A DNA stretch of 36,454 nucleotides, from the NCBI GenBank assembly GCA_002308775.1, contig DBVT01000122.1, positions 1 through 36,454 of the forward strand. The letters run 5' to 3'. Below the pieces are notes generated by a model. It had not been told where the DNA came from. It saw only the letters and a program-made list of their open reading frames with translations, and searched no databases. Below are positions 17,262 through 25,619 of this stretch, one piece after another. A program made the translations under genes and the position numbers. The stretch comes from Mageeibacillus sp. UBA1257. Its GTDB lineage: Bacteria; Bacillota; Clostridia; UBA1212; UBA1257. Position 1 is the stretch's first letter, and each line of letters starts with the position of its first letter.

Positions 17262-19073
17262 ATGCAGCAATATATCGAAGTTTTAACAGAGCAGGAGATA
17301 AAAGACATCCTGGTAAAAAGAAAAGACGAAGCAAGACTGCCTGAGTTCACGGGAGAAAGACTGGACGCGGTGAAAAAAAGCGCGAGGATCGCAGGATATA
17401 TCGAGTCTGTCCGAAAGTGCGCAGACGAATTCAGAAAAAGACACAATGAGAATCTGCCGTTTTCGAAATTCAAACTGTACGAGGAGAGCGGCAACAGGCT
17501 CGAAGCGGAAAACGAGTATTTCAGGACGAGGGTCAGGCTCGCCTGCTTTGCGATAATGGCGCTGATGTACGGGAGAAAAGAGGACATAAAAGAACTGAAC
17601 GACGTGATATGGGCGATATGTGACGAATACACGTGGTGCCTGCCTGCTCATCTCGACGGAACGGGTCTCAAAACGCTCCAGTACGGAGACAATTTCAAGG
17701 TGGATCTTTTCCAGTCCGAAACGGCCTGCGCGCTTTGCGAAGCGGTGCATTTTTGCGGCGAATACATACATCCGATAGTAAAAGACAGAGCTTTGACGCT
17801 TGCGAGAGACAGAGTTGTCAGAGTGTACGAAAAAAACACGTACGGCTGGGAGAGATGGCGCACGAACTGGGCTGCGGTTTGCGGCGGATGCGTCGGAATG
17901 TCGGCGATCTACGAGGAAAAAGAAGGATATATAACTGTAGACGAGCTCGCGAATATACTGTACAGAACGCAGAGCACGATGCAGTTTTTCCTCGAGGGAT
18001 TCCCGTCAGACGGAACGTGCAGCGAGGGAATAACATACTGGGAATACGGGTTCGGATATTTTACATATTACGCTGATGTTCTGATGCGCAGAACATGCGG
18101 TGATATAGACTATTTCAAGATCCCTCACGTAAAAAAGATAGCGGAGTTCCACCAAAAATGTTTTTTCCCGTCAGGCGCAAGAGTCAGTTTTTCAGACGCG
18201 GGAAAGGAAGACACGATCAATTACGCCCTTATATCGTACCTTTCGGACAAATACGAGAGCGTGAGTACGCCGAGAAGCTCATGCGGTGAGATGACATTCA
18301 GAGATTCCAGCAGCAGATTCGCGAGGGAGCTTCGGAACATCCTCTGGGACTCTCAAAAAGAAAAAAAGCAAGAAGAAGTGACTAAAATATATATCCTTCG
18401 CGATCTCTCGTGGTATATTGCTACGAGTGACGATGAGAAGATCGATTTTGCTGCGAAAGCGGGAAGAAACGACGAGGCTCACAACCATAACGACATAGGT
18501 TCGTTCCAGCTCCACAAAAACGGCAGCGAGATATTCGCGGAGCTCGGAGGAGGGGAATACACAAAAGAATATTTCAGTCCCGACAGGTACAACGTCTTCT
18601 GCTGTTGCTCGCGCGGCCACTCCGTTCCGATAATCGGAGGAAAGTATCAGGCGCCGGGCGGACAATTCAGAGCTTCGGAAGTGTCGATAGACGAGAACGG
18701 CATTTCGATGGACATGAAAGGAGCCTATAACGACGGTAATCTTGCGCATTTTTACAGAGCGTTTTACTTTGAAAAAGAAACAGGTGTTCTGAAAATAACA
18801 GATTCGTTCGAATTCGCTGAAAAGCCTGAGACGGTCTGCGAGAGGTTTATACTTTACACGGAGCCGGAGATCGGTAAAAATCGTGCGACTGTTTCTTCGG
18901 AGGGCAAAAAGGAAAAAATGACGCTGGAAGCCGCAGGAGAGGATTTCGACGTAAACGTCGAAAAAGTGACGCACAGCCTGCATAACGGAAGGAAAATACA
19001 GATATACTGTCTCGATTTTACCGTGAGAGACAAAAAAGCGATGAAAGGAAAATACGAGTTCACTGTAAGGTGA
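17262..19073 (+). CDS. Heparinase II/III-like polysaccharide lyase family protein
   Basis: 603-residue protein with an alpha-helical N-terminal part (WERWRTNWAAVCGG; about 1-340) and a C-terminal beta-sandwich region. The hallmark of heparinase II/III proteins, NDEAHNHNDIGSF, places His407, His409 and Asp411 at the start of the second part. Such proteins cleave uronic-acid polysaccharides. No signal peptide or transmembrane helix is visible, so it probably acts inside the cell on imported oligosaccharides. It may alternatively be one of the many family members of unknown activity. The glycosyltransferase gene starts 4 bases after its stop, suggesting co-expression. Confidence 0.82.
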   Translation: MQQYIEVLTEQEIKDILVKRKDEARLPEFTGERLDAVKKSARIAGYIESVRKCADEFRKRHNENLPFSKFKLYEESGNRLEAENEYFRTRVRLACFAIMALMYGRKEDIKELNDVIWAICDEYTWCLPAHLDGTGLKTLQYGDNFKVDLFQSETACALCEAVHFCGEYIHPIVKDRALTLARDRVVRVYEKNTYGWERWRTNWAAVCGGCVGMSAIYEEKEGYITVDELANILYRTQSTMQFFLEGFPSDGTCSEGITYWEYGFGYFTYYADVLMRRTCGDIDYFKIPHVKKIAEFHQKCFFPSGARVSFSDAGKEDTINYALISYLSDKYESVSTPRSSCGEMTFRDSSSRFARELRNILWDSQKEKKQEEVTKIYILRDLSWYIATSDDEKIDFAAKAGRNDEAHNHNDIGSFQLHKNGSEIFAELGGGEYTKEYFSPDRYNVFCCCSRGHSVPIIGGKYQAPGGQFRASEVSIDENGISMDMKGAYNDGNLAHFYRAFYFEKETGVLKITDSFEFAEKPETVCERFILYTEPEIGKNRATVSSEGKKEKMTLEAAGEDFDVNVEKVTHSLHNGRKIQIYCLDFTVRDKKAMKGKYEFTVR

Positions 19074-19077
19074 CGCG

Positions 19078-20205
19078 ATGACTGAAGAAGATAATATAAT
19101 CGAAAAAGATGAAATAAACGAAACGCTGCTTCCGGAGGACGCAGCGGGCTCTTTCGTTGTGATCATCCCGGCTTACAATCCGGGAGAGGTCATGATCGAG
19201 TTTATTACAAAGCTTTTTTGTGCCGGATTTAAAAATATAGTGATCATCGACGACGGGAGTAAAGAGGAGAGCAGAGGGGTGATAAGCGACGCCGAATCAT
19301 TCGGATGCAGAGTGGTCAGGCACGCCGTCAATCTCGGAAAGGGCAGATCCCTGAAGGACGCCCTGAACTATATCGCCCTTTATATGAGCGAATGCAAATA
19401 CGGGATGGTTCTCGATTGCGAAGGAAGGCAGAATATAAAAAGCATAAATGAACTTGCAAATGCCCTGATTGAAAATCCGGATTCGCTCGTCCTTGCCTGC
19501 CGGAATTACAGAAGCAAAACGGTAAAATTCAAAAACGTTATTACAAACTTTTTTACAAGACTTGCAATGATACTTTTCTGCGGAATATCAGTTTATGACA
19601 CAAAAACGACCTTCAGGGCGTTCTCGATCGAAACCGCAATGAAGTTTATAAATACTGCGGGAGAGAGATACGATTACGAAGTCAACGTCATACTCGAATC
19701 GAAGGCAAAAGAGGTAAAAATAAAAGAGATCAAGGTAGACGACAGCAATTTCGAGAACAAAAAGTCGCATTACAATCCTCTCAGAGACTCATTTAATCTG
19801 TATAAAATATTCCTTCGTTACGTGCTCGTCGCTCTCATTACGTACGGCGTGGACCTGGGTCTTTTCAGATTGCTGATGGAGTATCTTAAAATAATCTCCC
19901 CGATTTATTACACCGTGATCGATACGGTGATCGCGAGGGTTGTTTCATCATTTGTCGGATTCCTGATAAAAAGGAACAAAGTATTCAAAACGAAAGAGCA
20001 CACCGCAGCAACCACGGCAAAATATTACATCGTAACGTTCGGACAGATGCTCGTATCGGCTATTTCAGTATGGCTCATCCAGAGGATATGGCACGTTGAC
20101 GTCGTTGTCATAAAAATGATAGTTGACTTTATACTCTTCATAATCGGTTTTGTTCTGCAAAGAGAATGGGTCTTCAAGACGTACGGCAAAAAAACGAAGA
20201 AATGA
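19078..20205 (+). CDS. GT2 glycosyltransferase fused to GtrA-like membrane domain
   Basis: Two-domain protein. The N-terminal GT2 domain (about 26-235) carries VVIIPAYNPG, IIDDGS and HAVNLGKGRSLKDAL, matching polyprenyl-phosphate glycosyltransferases. The usual DxD-type site appears as LDCEGR. The C-terminal GtrA-like domain (about 245-370) has four hydrophobic segments, starting FLRYVLVALITYGVDLGLF. GtrA proteins are thought to flip lipid-linked sugars, so a single polypeptide could make and translocate a polyprenyl-phosphate sugar. The start ATG follows the previous stop by 4 bases, with AAGGTG as a possible ribosome site inside the upstream gene. Confidence 0.87.
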   Translation: MTEEDNIIEKDEINETLLPEDAAGSFVVIIPAYNPGEVMIEFITKLFCAGFKNIVIIDDGSKEESRGVISDAESFGCRVVRHAVNLGKGRSLKDALNYIALYMSECKYGMVLDCEGRQNIKSINELANALIENPDSLVLACRNYRSKTVKFKNVITNFFTRLAMILFCGISVYDTKTTFRAFSIETAMKFINTAGERYDYEVNVILESKAKEVKIKEIKVDDSNFENKKSHYNPLRDSFNLYKIFLRYVLVALITYGVDLGLFRLLMEYLKIISPIYYTVIDTVIARVVSSFVGFLIKRNKVFKTKEHTAATTAKYYIVTFGQMLVSAISVWLIQRIWHVDVVVIKMIVDFILFIIGFVLQREWVFKTYGKKTKK

Positions 20206-20229
20206 CGCTTTACAAAAGACGGGCTATAG

Positions 20230-20289
20230 TTTTTCTTTGGTAAGTTGCATAATTAAGTATTCAAAGTAAAAAGTAACTCCAAAGAAAAA
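20230..20289 (+). repeat. Inverted repeat in the 20206-20500 gap
   Basis: An 11-base arm at 20230-20240 (TTTTTCTTTGG) has its exact reverse complement at 20279-20289, around a 38-base AT-rich spacer. There is no T tract after the right arm, so it is not a standard terminator. It marks the left border of the AT-rich two-gene segment. Confidence 0.5.
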
Positions 20290-20398
20290 GATATGATTTA
20301 ATGTAGTTAACTAACAAACAATGATAAGCGGACATTTAAACTTGCAATTTAAACTTTTGAAAAAATATTTAAAAACCAGTTGCAGAATAATGAAAATA

Positions 20399-20407
20399 TG
20401 TTATAAT
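20399..20407 (+). promoter_or_regulatory. Extended -10 promoter of the secreted-protein gene
   Basis: TG-T-TATAAT at 20399-20407, an exact extended -10, about 94 bases before the ATG. A weak -35 (TTGCAG at 20380-20385) lies 16 bases upstream. Between it and the start is an untranslated leader of roughly 85 bases without a structure I recognise. Confidence 0.7.
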
Positions 20408-20500
20408 ACTAATGGTATCGCTTAAATTTATCATTTGAAAGGCGAATTTACAGACCGGACGATGTTGTATGTTTGACAATTTTATTAAGGAGGTACCACT

Positions 20501-22993
20501 ATGAAGAGACTATTTGCTGTTTTTATGGTTTTTTGCCTTGTATTTTGTATGCAGACACAGCCAACCGTTACCGCAACAAATAATGAGGAAGAAAACTTCA
20601 GTAGCGCACCTTGTGAAATTGCCGATGACATTGTATCAGAAATTGCAAGTGAAGATCAGAAAGAGATTTCCGATTCGGATAAGTTATTTGAATCGATCAG
20701 TAATGAGACGCATTTGCTCGATTACGTAGATGCAAAGCAGTTTGCAAGCAAGAAACATATTGCAAGAATAACGGAAAAAGAAGACCTTGATACGTACGTC
20801 TTTTTGAATGAAGACGGAACGAATACCATGTATTTGATGGCGGAAAAAGTAAAATATATTGCCGCTGACGGAAGTATTCATGAAAAAAATATAAAATTGA
20901 TTTCCCGAGACGGAAAATATATAACGAGTGACAATAACACGGACGTTTCACTTTCGAAAGACAGCTGTGAAACAGAAGTGATTTTAGATAACAGCAGTTT
21001 AAAAATTACAGTACCCGGAGCAGTATGCGAAGGAATATTTGAAGAAGACGGTAATACGGTTACGTATAAGGACGTATTCGGTGCAGGAATCGATGTCAGA
21101 TATACACCCACGTTATCGGGACTCAAGGAAGATATAATAATCGAAAGATATAACGGAATAAATGCATTTGAATTCAGGGCAGAGACTGATCTTTGCCTTT
21201 TTGAAGATGAATCAGGATACTATTTTGCGGAATATGAAACAGCCGGGCTGAAATTCAGAATCGGAAGAATAATTGCATATGACGCCGTAGGCAATATCTC
21301 TTTAGGCGTTCTTGAATATGAATTAACAGACGGAGGATATTTAATAAGGGTAACAGCGGACAATGAATTTCTTTCATCAGCCGATACCGTTTATCCTGTC
21401 ACCGTAGATCCGACTATCAACGTTTATGAAAGTACAGACGGCAGTTCGATTCAGGATGCCGCATTGTATTATATGGTCCCGGGAGCAAACTTAGGAAACA
21501 TGACTGTTAACCCTCTCGGAACAAAAAATACCAATACCGGACTCGGAAGAACAGCAATGAGACTTTCAGGACTTGAGAACAATACCGTCTTTTCCGGTCT
21601 TAACTTAAATGAAATCAAACGCGCAACGCTTTACGTTAAAGGAAACGGAACATACAGCCCTACGCAGATAGTTTGTTATAAAATGCTGGGAGAGCAGACG
21701 TGGGGAGAATACACCGTAACGTACAGTAACGTAGGGACTGTAGACGGTCCCAGCGGCAGCAGAGCGTATATGTCGGAGTCTTACTGGACCAGAATTGATT
21801 TAAAGACAATAATGCAGATGTGGAAAGCCTCTAATTACAACTCCTATTGTTTGCTGCTCACGGCTGTCGATGAAGCAAATACTTATGCGGAGTTTTGCTC
21901 ATCAAAGAACGGTACTACGTCATACAGACCGTACGTCACGATTGATTACGGAGATATTGTAATTGACAGGCTGTCATCGAGTTATAACGATCAAAGCATA
22001 TACAGCACGTCTCTTCAAAAACGGATGAATTGTTACGGATATGCGATACAGGTGTATACTGATGAGTTGGTTGATACGTATATAGTGCCCGGATATACAT
22101 TGCATTTAAATGAGGTATTGTATGACTATTATTTGCAGCAACCAGGTGAGTTTTCCACAACTCAAACCAATAACTTCGCGAGTCTTTTACTTACATATGG
22201 TGGGGCATATGCCAATGCGCCGTTTTCTGTGTATATTAATTTTGTTGAGTCAATGATGAAACGAGATTTTAGCAAATTACAATTAACAGATGGACTGGAA
22301 TGGGACATAGAAGATTCTTCAGCAAATGAAACCGTCCCTGAAGGATACAGAAAAATTGCTTTGGTTGTCGGGAATAATAACGGCACTAACGAAAATGATT
22401 ACCATTTTTACATGCGTCATGACGATGGGACCTGGAGCCATAAACGGGGCGATTATCCAAGGAGTGATAAATCAATAACAACAGATGTAAAAATAACGGA
22501 TGCAAATATTGATGTTGTTGCAAAAGAGGAATATTATGCAGGTGGAGAAATAAGATATTATTTGATAAAAAAATCTGCAATAGTCGATTACTATCATTCG
22601 AATCATACGAACAGTCCAGCTACATTCTATGACTACGTACCCGGAGGAAACAAGATAGAAAAAAGTTTTCCAATTAACGGAATGTATAATTCGGTGAAAA
22701 TTGATTATTATAATGATATTGACTTTTTCGTCTTTAAACCTTCAACGACAGGCAATTACGGTTTCAATACAGAATATACACTTGATGAAAACGGAAACAG
22801 TAGCAGCACACTTGACGTTAAATTGGCAATTTACGACAGTACGGGAACCCTTATGGCAAACAGTTCGAGTGCATACGGTGAAGCTTACGCCGGAGCGTGT
22901 TATCTAATTGCAAACAAAAACTATTTCATCAAATTCTGGACAGGGTCACGCCAAAAGTGCACGTCGAACCTGAGAATACAACAGTTGTACTAA
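20501..22993 (+). CDS. Large secreted protein: DNRLRE-like domain, NCYGYA/YHFY Cys-His domain, C-terminal PPC-like domain
   Basis: 830-residue exported protein with a signal peptide (about 1-25, MKRLFAVFMVFCLVFCMQTQ). Residues about 50-300 resemble the region preceding DNRLRE domains, with VFGAGIDVRYTPT. Residues about 305-490 form a DNRLRE-type beta domain (VTVDPTINVYES to PYVTIDYGD). Residues about 505-705 contain NCYGYA (Cys511), YHFY (His635) and TWSHK (His647), the arrangement of a papain-like Cys-His peptidase or amidase-like module. The C-terminus (about 715-828) resembles a bacterial pre-peptidase C-terminal domain (DIDFFVFKPSTTGNYGF). AAGGAGG precedes the ATG. Catalysis is inferred, not shown. 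The gene is AT-richer than its neighbours. Confidence 0.75.
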   Translation: MKRLFAVFMVFCLVFCMQTQPTVTATNNEEENFSSAPCEIADDIVSEIASEDQKEISDSDKLFESISNETHLLDYVDAKQFASKKHIARITEKEDLDTYVFLNEDGTNTMYLMAEKVKYIAADGSIHEKNIKLISRDGKYITSDNNTDVSLSKDSCETEVILDNSSLKITVPGAVCEGIFEEDGNTVTYKDVFGAGIDVRYTPTLSGLKEDIIIERYNGINAFEFRAETDLCLFEDESGYYFAEYETAGLKFRIGRIIAYDAVGNISLGVLEYELTDGGYLIRVTADNEFLSSADTVYPVTVDPTINVYESTDGSSIQDAALYYMVPGANLGNMTVNPLGTKNTNTGLGRTAMRLSGLENNTVFSGLNLNEIKRATLYVKGNGTYSPTQIVCYKMLGEQTWGEYTVTYSNVGTVDGPSGSRAYMSESYWTRIDLKTIMQMWKASNYNSYCLLLTAVDEANTYAEFCSSKNGTTSYRPYVTIDYGDIVIDRLSSSYNDQSIYSTSLQKRMNCYGYAIQVYTDELVDTYIVPGYTLHLNEVLYDYYLQQPGEFSTTQTNNFASLLLTYGGAYANAPFSVYINFVESMMKRDFSKLQLTDGLEWDIEDSSANETVPEGYRKIALVVGNNNGTNENDYHFYMRHDDGTWSHKRGDYPRSDKSITTDVKITDANIDVVAKEEYYAGGEIRYYLIKKSAIVDYYHSNHTNSPATFYDYVPGGNKIEKSFPINGMYNSVKIDYYNDIDFFVFKPSTTGNYGFNTEYTLDENGNSSSTLDVKLAIYDSTGTLMANSSSAYGEAYAGACYLIANKNYFIKFWTGSRQKCTSNLRIQQLY

Positions 22994-23046
22994 CTTAACT
23001 TTTGATTATTTTTTTGACAATTCATAAAAAAGGAAGGAGAAACATT

Positions 23047-23982
23047 ATGAACACAAAAAGAATCACAATTATTTCAATCTGCGTATTGGTTGCATGTTTT
23101 GTTATGGCAGGGATTTTTGCATTCGCAGTCGCAAGCAACGATCAGTTTTTCAATGAAACCTTACCGAGCGAGCAAAAAAAACAGGAAGAGCCCGATTTGC
23201 CGTCAAAAGAAAACGTGAAACCGCTTTCTGAAGCACCGCAATATATTCAGGATATGATAAATACGTATTTTATCGATGCAGACGGAAATCTGCTTACTTC
23301 TCTCAAAACGGATGACTATTACAAAGATTGGGACGGCTACTACGAAAAGGTTCTTCGTGCATGCAGAAAACAATGGGATAAACTTACAGAAATGCAGCAG
23401 CAAAGCTACATAGACGAGTACCTTTTTAATTATTACAGTGTTCCAGATGGAGATACAGGTCTGTTTCGTTACGATGAAGAAAATAAACCGGATATGACAG
23501 ATGAGGAGCTTCTCGAGCGTGTCATTCTGTTCTATGGCAAACTGGGATCATCTTACGTCGTCCGCATAAACAGAGTGATTAATGGAGAGTTAGAGAAATA
23601 TAAACCCAGACCTGATATTGAAAAAATCAGAGAGTGGTTTGCATATACAATTGAAAGAACAGATCCGCAGGACATGGAAGATTATTTTTACCTTCTGTAT
23701 TCATGTATTAACCTTTCTGCTTCAGTACCTGATTTCTGTTTAGGAAGCGGGATGCCATCTTCTATAATAGCACTTGATGATACGTTGACAAGGTTTTTGG
23801 TATGCGGCTATACAGGCAGACATCCTCTTTATTATGTATTTGATGAGACTTATGAACATCTTCATATTGAAGAACTTTGCCCCGAAGCAAATGCCTTTTT
23901 TAACTGGACTGATGAATCGGGAGATTATACGAAAGACGAATATACTGGATACGCGAAAGCCATGTATGAATGCTTTGGATAA
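23047..23982 (+). CDS. Unknown exported or membrane-anchored protein
   Basis: I do not recognise this 311-residue protein. It has a hydrophobic N-terminal segment (about 6-30, ISICVLVACFVMAGIFAFAV) that could be a signal peptide or membrane anchor, and a Lys/Glu/Pro-rich linker. An acidic, Tyr- and Trp-rich, mostly helical domain follows (about 65-311). No catalytic motif is visible. I chose the ATG at 23047 because GGAAGGAG lies 7 bases upstream; an earlier in-frame TTG at 23002 lacks a site. It follows the secreted Cys-His protein by 53 bases and shares its AT-rich composition, so the two probably arrived and function together. A partner or inhibitor role is possible but unproven. Confidence 0.7.
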   Translation: MNTKRITIISICVLVACFVMAGIFAFAVASNDQFFNETLPSEQKKQEEPDLPSKENVKPLSEAPQYIQDMINTYFIDADGNLLTSLKTDDYYKDWDGYYEKVLRACRKQWDKLTEMQQQSYIDEYLFNYYSVPDGDTGLFRYDEENKPDMTDEELLERVILFYGKLGSSYVVRINRVINGELEKYKPRPDIEKIREWFAYTIERTDPQDMEDYFYLLYSCINLSASVPDFCLGSGMPSSIIALDDTLTRFLVCGYTGRHPLYYVFDETYEHLHIEELCPEANAFFNWTDESGDYTKDEYTGYAKAMYECFG

Positions 23983-24020
23983 GAAGCACAAAGCGGAGCG
24001 AACCGAATTTGATTATGTTA

Positions 24021-24047
24021 AAAAGCACTGTGTCTTGCAGTGCTTTT
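24021..24047 (+). terminator. Hairpin terminator at the end of the AT-rich segment
   Basis: A perfect 10-bp stem AAAAGCACTG (24021-24030) with CAGTGCTTTT (24038-24047) and loop TGTCTTG, followed by AATTTTAT. The A/T-rich arm ends make it plausible in both directions. It marks the right end of the two-gene island. Confidence 0.8.
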
Positions 24048-24152
24048 AATTTTATCTAAGGGGCAGATCGAACTTTTTTCGTTTGTTGGCAAATTGCAGT
24101 GAGCAAAAAGCATTGTTCAATATTTCAGCAGTTTTTTCTTGCCGAATACGTA

Positions 24153-24181
24153 TTGACAACAATAACGGAAAACTGTAAAAT
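24153..24181 (+). promoter_or_regulatory. Consensus sigma-70 promoter of the flavodoxin-uvrC operon
   Basis: Exact TTGACA at 24153-24158, 17-base spacer, TAAAAT at 24176-24181, about 45 bases before the first start. The next five genes are closely spaced or overlapping, so this probably drives all six. Confidence 0.85.
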
Positions 24182-24226
24182 CTAAAGCAATATCGATGTT
24201 TTTGACAGCTTTGAAAGGAGCAGATC

Positions 24227-24778
24227 ATGAAAGTACTTGTATTATACACAACGGTGGACGGAAATACAGCGGCAGTCGCGAAGAGCATAGCAGACAGACT
24301 CGGCGCGGATATATCCAAGATCGTCAGAGTAAAGAAAGTTAAAGGGTACGGCTTTTTTAACAATCTCAAACTGAGGATGGAAGTATCGAGAAAGAAAAAG
24401 CCCGATATTTTCCCGTTCAAATGGGACCCGAGAGACTACGATCTGATATTCATAGGCACGCCTGTTTGGTACGATTCATACAACCCCGTATACAATACTC
24501 TTTTTAACGTGATCAAGATATATGACAGAAAGATAGCCCTGTTCTCGACAGGTGAGAAGCCCGAAGGAAAGGCGCTCAAAAAACTGGCTGCTGTTCTTGA
24601 GGATTCTGTGCTGCTCGGTACGTATCACTGCATAGAGCCTATCTGGGAAGACGATGAAAAGGAGACGGAGAGGATCCTTAACGAAGCTGCCGACTGGGCG
24701 AAGACCATATACGACGAAGCCGAGAAGATGAAAGAGGAAGAGGAATTCAAGAGAAGAAAGACGATATACAAATATTGA
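24227..24778 (+). CDS. Flavodoxin-like protein
   Basis: Flavodoxin-fold electron carrier or FMN-dependent reductase-like protein of 183 residues. The N-terminal phosphate-binding loop is present as YTTVDGNTAAVAKSIAD (residues 8-24), followed by IFIGTPVWYDSYNPV, the typical second flavin-loop segment. A basic stretch (KVKGYGFFNNLKLRMEVSRKKK, about 40-62) and a charged C-terminal tail are extra to minimal flavodoxins. GAAAGGAG precedes the ATG. First gene of a putative six-gene operon. Redox partner unknown; could be a dedicated reductase-type flavodoxin rather than a soluble carrier. Confidence 0.85.
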   Translation: MKVLVLYTTVDGNTAAVAKSIADRLGADISKIVRVKKVKGYGFFNNLKLRMEVSRKKKPDIFPFKWDPRDYDLIFIGTPVWYDSYNPVYNTLFNVIKIYDRKIALFSTGEKPEGKALKKLAAVLEDSVLLGTYHCIEPIWEDDEKETERILNEAADWAKTIYDEAEKMKEEEEFKRRKTIYKY

Positions 24779-24827
24779 TTTTCTGCTTTTGTTCCGCAAC
24801 AAAAACAAAGGCTGGACCTTACGGAAA

Positions 24828-25619
24828 ATGACGGAAAAACTTATTGAAAAATACGCCGAAATGAGGATCAAACCCTACAGAAAGGACAGTGAATACTCCT
24901 ACACCTGTGGGGTTTTTCCGACTATCGAATTATTAAAAAGGAAACCGCAGTATGTGATACGCGTGGCGATGTCTTCGGAGAGCGATAAGAGCCGCGGAAG
25001 CGATATCGTCAGGGAGCTTGCGAAGGAGAACGGGATACCCGTGGTTACTGATGACAAAACCATCGAGCGTATCGCCGCGAAGGACAACTGTCTCTGCGCC
25101 GGGGTCTTTTTAAAATACGAAGAAGAGATCAGACAGGACACGGATCACATAGTCCTCGTGAACCCTTCGGATATGGGAAATATAGGGACGATAATAAGGA
25201 CATCGTCAGCCTTCGGTTTTGAAGATCTCGCCGTTATCACTCCCGCGTGCGATATATTCGATCCTAAGGCCGTACGCGCCTCAATGGGAGCCCTTTTCGG
25301 CATCAGAGTAAAATTATTCGCTTCGTTCGAAGAGTACCTTAAAACGCCCCACAGAGGCTCACAGAGACATATCTATCCTTTCATGTTAAAAGGGGAAAAA
25401 CTTACGAGGCAGATCGCTGACGAAGCTGTGGCGATGAGCAAAGAAGGGGAGCATTTTACGCTCGTGTTCGGAAACGAATCGAGAGGGCTGGACGATTCAT
25501 ATCTCGATATCGGAAGGCCGCTGCTGATACCCATCAGGGACACTGTGGATTCGCTCAACCTGCCTGTCGCGGTATCGATCGGAGAATATATGTTTTCAGC
25601 GAAGGGAGAGAAAAAATGA
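24828..25619 (+). CDS. SpoU/TrmH family RNA 2'-O-methyltransferase (first copy)
   Basis: S-adenosylmethionine-dependent RNA ribose methyltransferase of the SPOUT class with a trefoil-knot fold. Motif 1 contains NIGTIIRT (118-125), motif 2 FGNESRGL (214-221) and motif 3 DSLNLPVAVSIGEYMF (241-256), all intact. I chose the ATG at 24828 (263 aa). A farther TTG at 24789 would add 13 residues but has no ribosome binding site. The stop overlaps the next start (ATGA at 25616), so the two methyltransferases are translationally coupled. The target RNA (tRNA or 23S rRNA) is not determined. Confidence 0.87.
   Translation: MTEKLIEKYAEMRIKPYRKDSEYSYTCGVFPTIELLKRKPQYVIRVAMSSESDKSRGSDIVRELAKENGIPVVTDDKTIERIAAKDNCLCAGVFLKYEEEIRQDTDHIVLVNPSDMGNIGTIIRTSSAFGFEDLAVITPACDIFDPKAVRASMGALFGIRVKLFASFEEYLKTPHRGSQRHIYPFMLKGEKLTRQIADEAVAMSKEGEHFTLVFGNESRGLDDSYLDIGRPLLIPIRDTVDSLNLPVAVSIGEYMFSAKGEKK

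Noticed and set aside
16673..17632. Minus-strand open frame (319 codons) over rplL and the start of the heparinase-like gene
   Set aside because: It crosses a terminator and two genuine plus-strand genes and encodes low-complexity Ser/Ala sequence, an antisense artefact.
18279..19166. Minus-strand open frame (295 codons) opposite the heparinase-like gene
   Set aside because: No ribosome binding site or domain; a shadow of the plus-strand gene.
20473..20478. TTGACA as a -35 box just before the secreted-protein gene
   Set aside because: No -10 box fits downstream; the Shine-Dalgarno and start occupy that place. The extended -10 at 20399-20407 is a better promoter.
23002..23046. Upstream TTG start for the unknown anchored protein
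   Set aside because: It lacks a ribosome binding site and adds a hydrophilic extension before the signal-like helix; the ATG at 23047 has GGAAGGAG.
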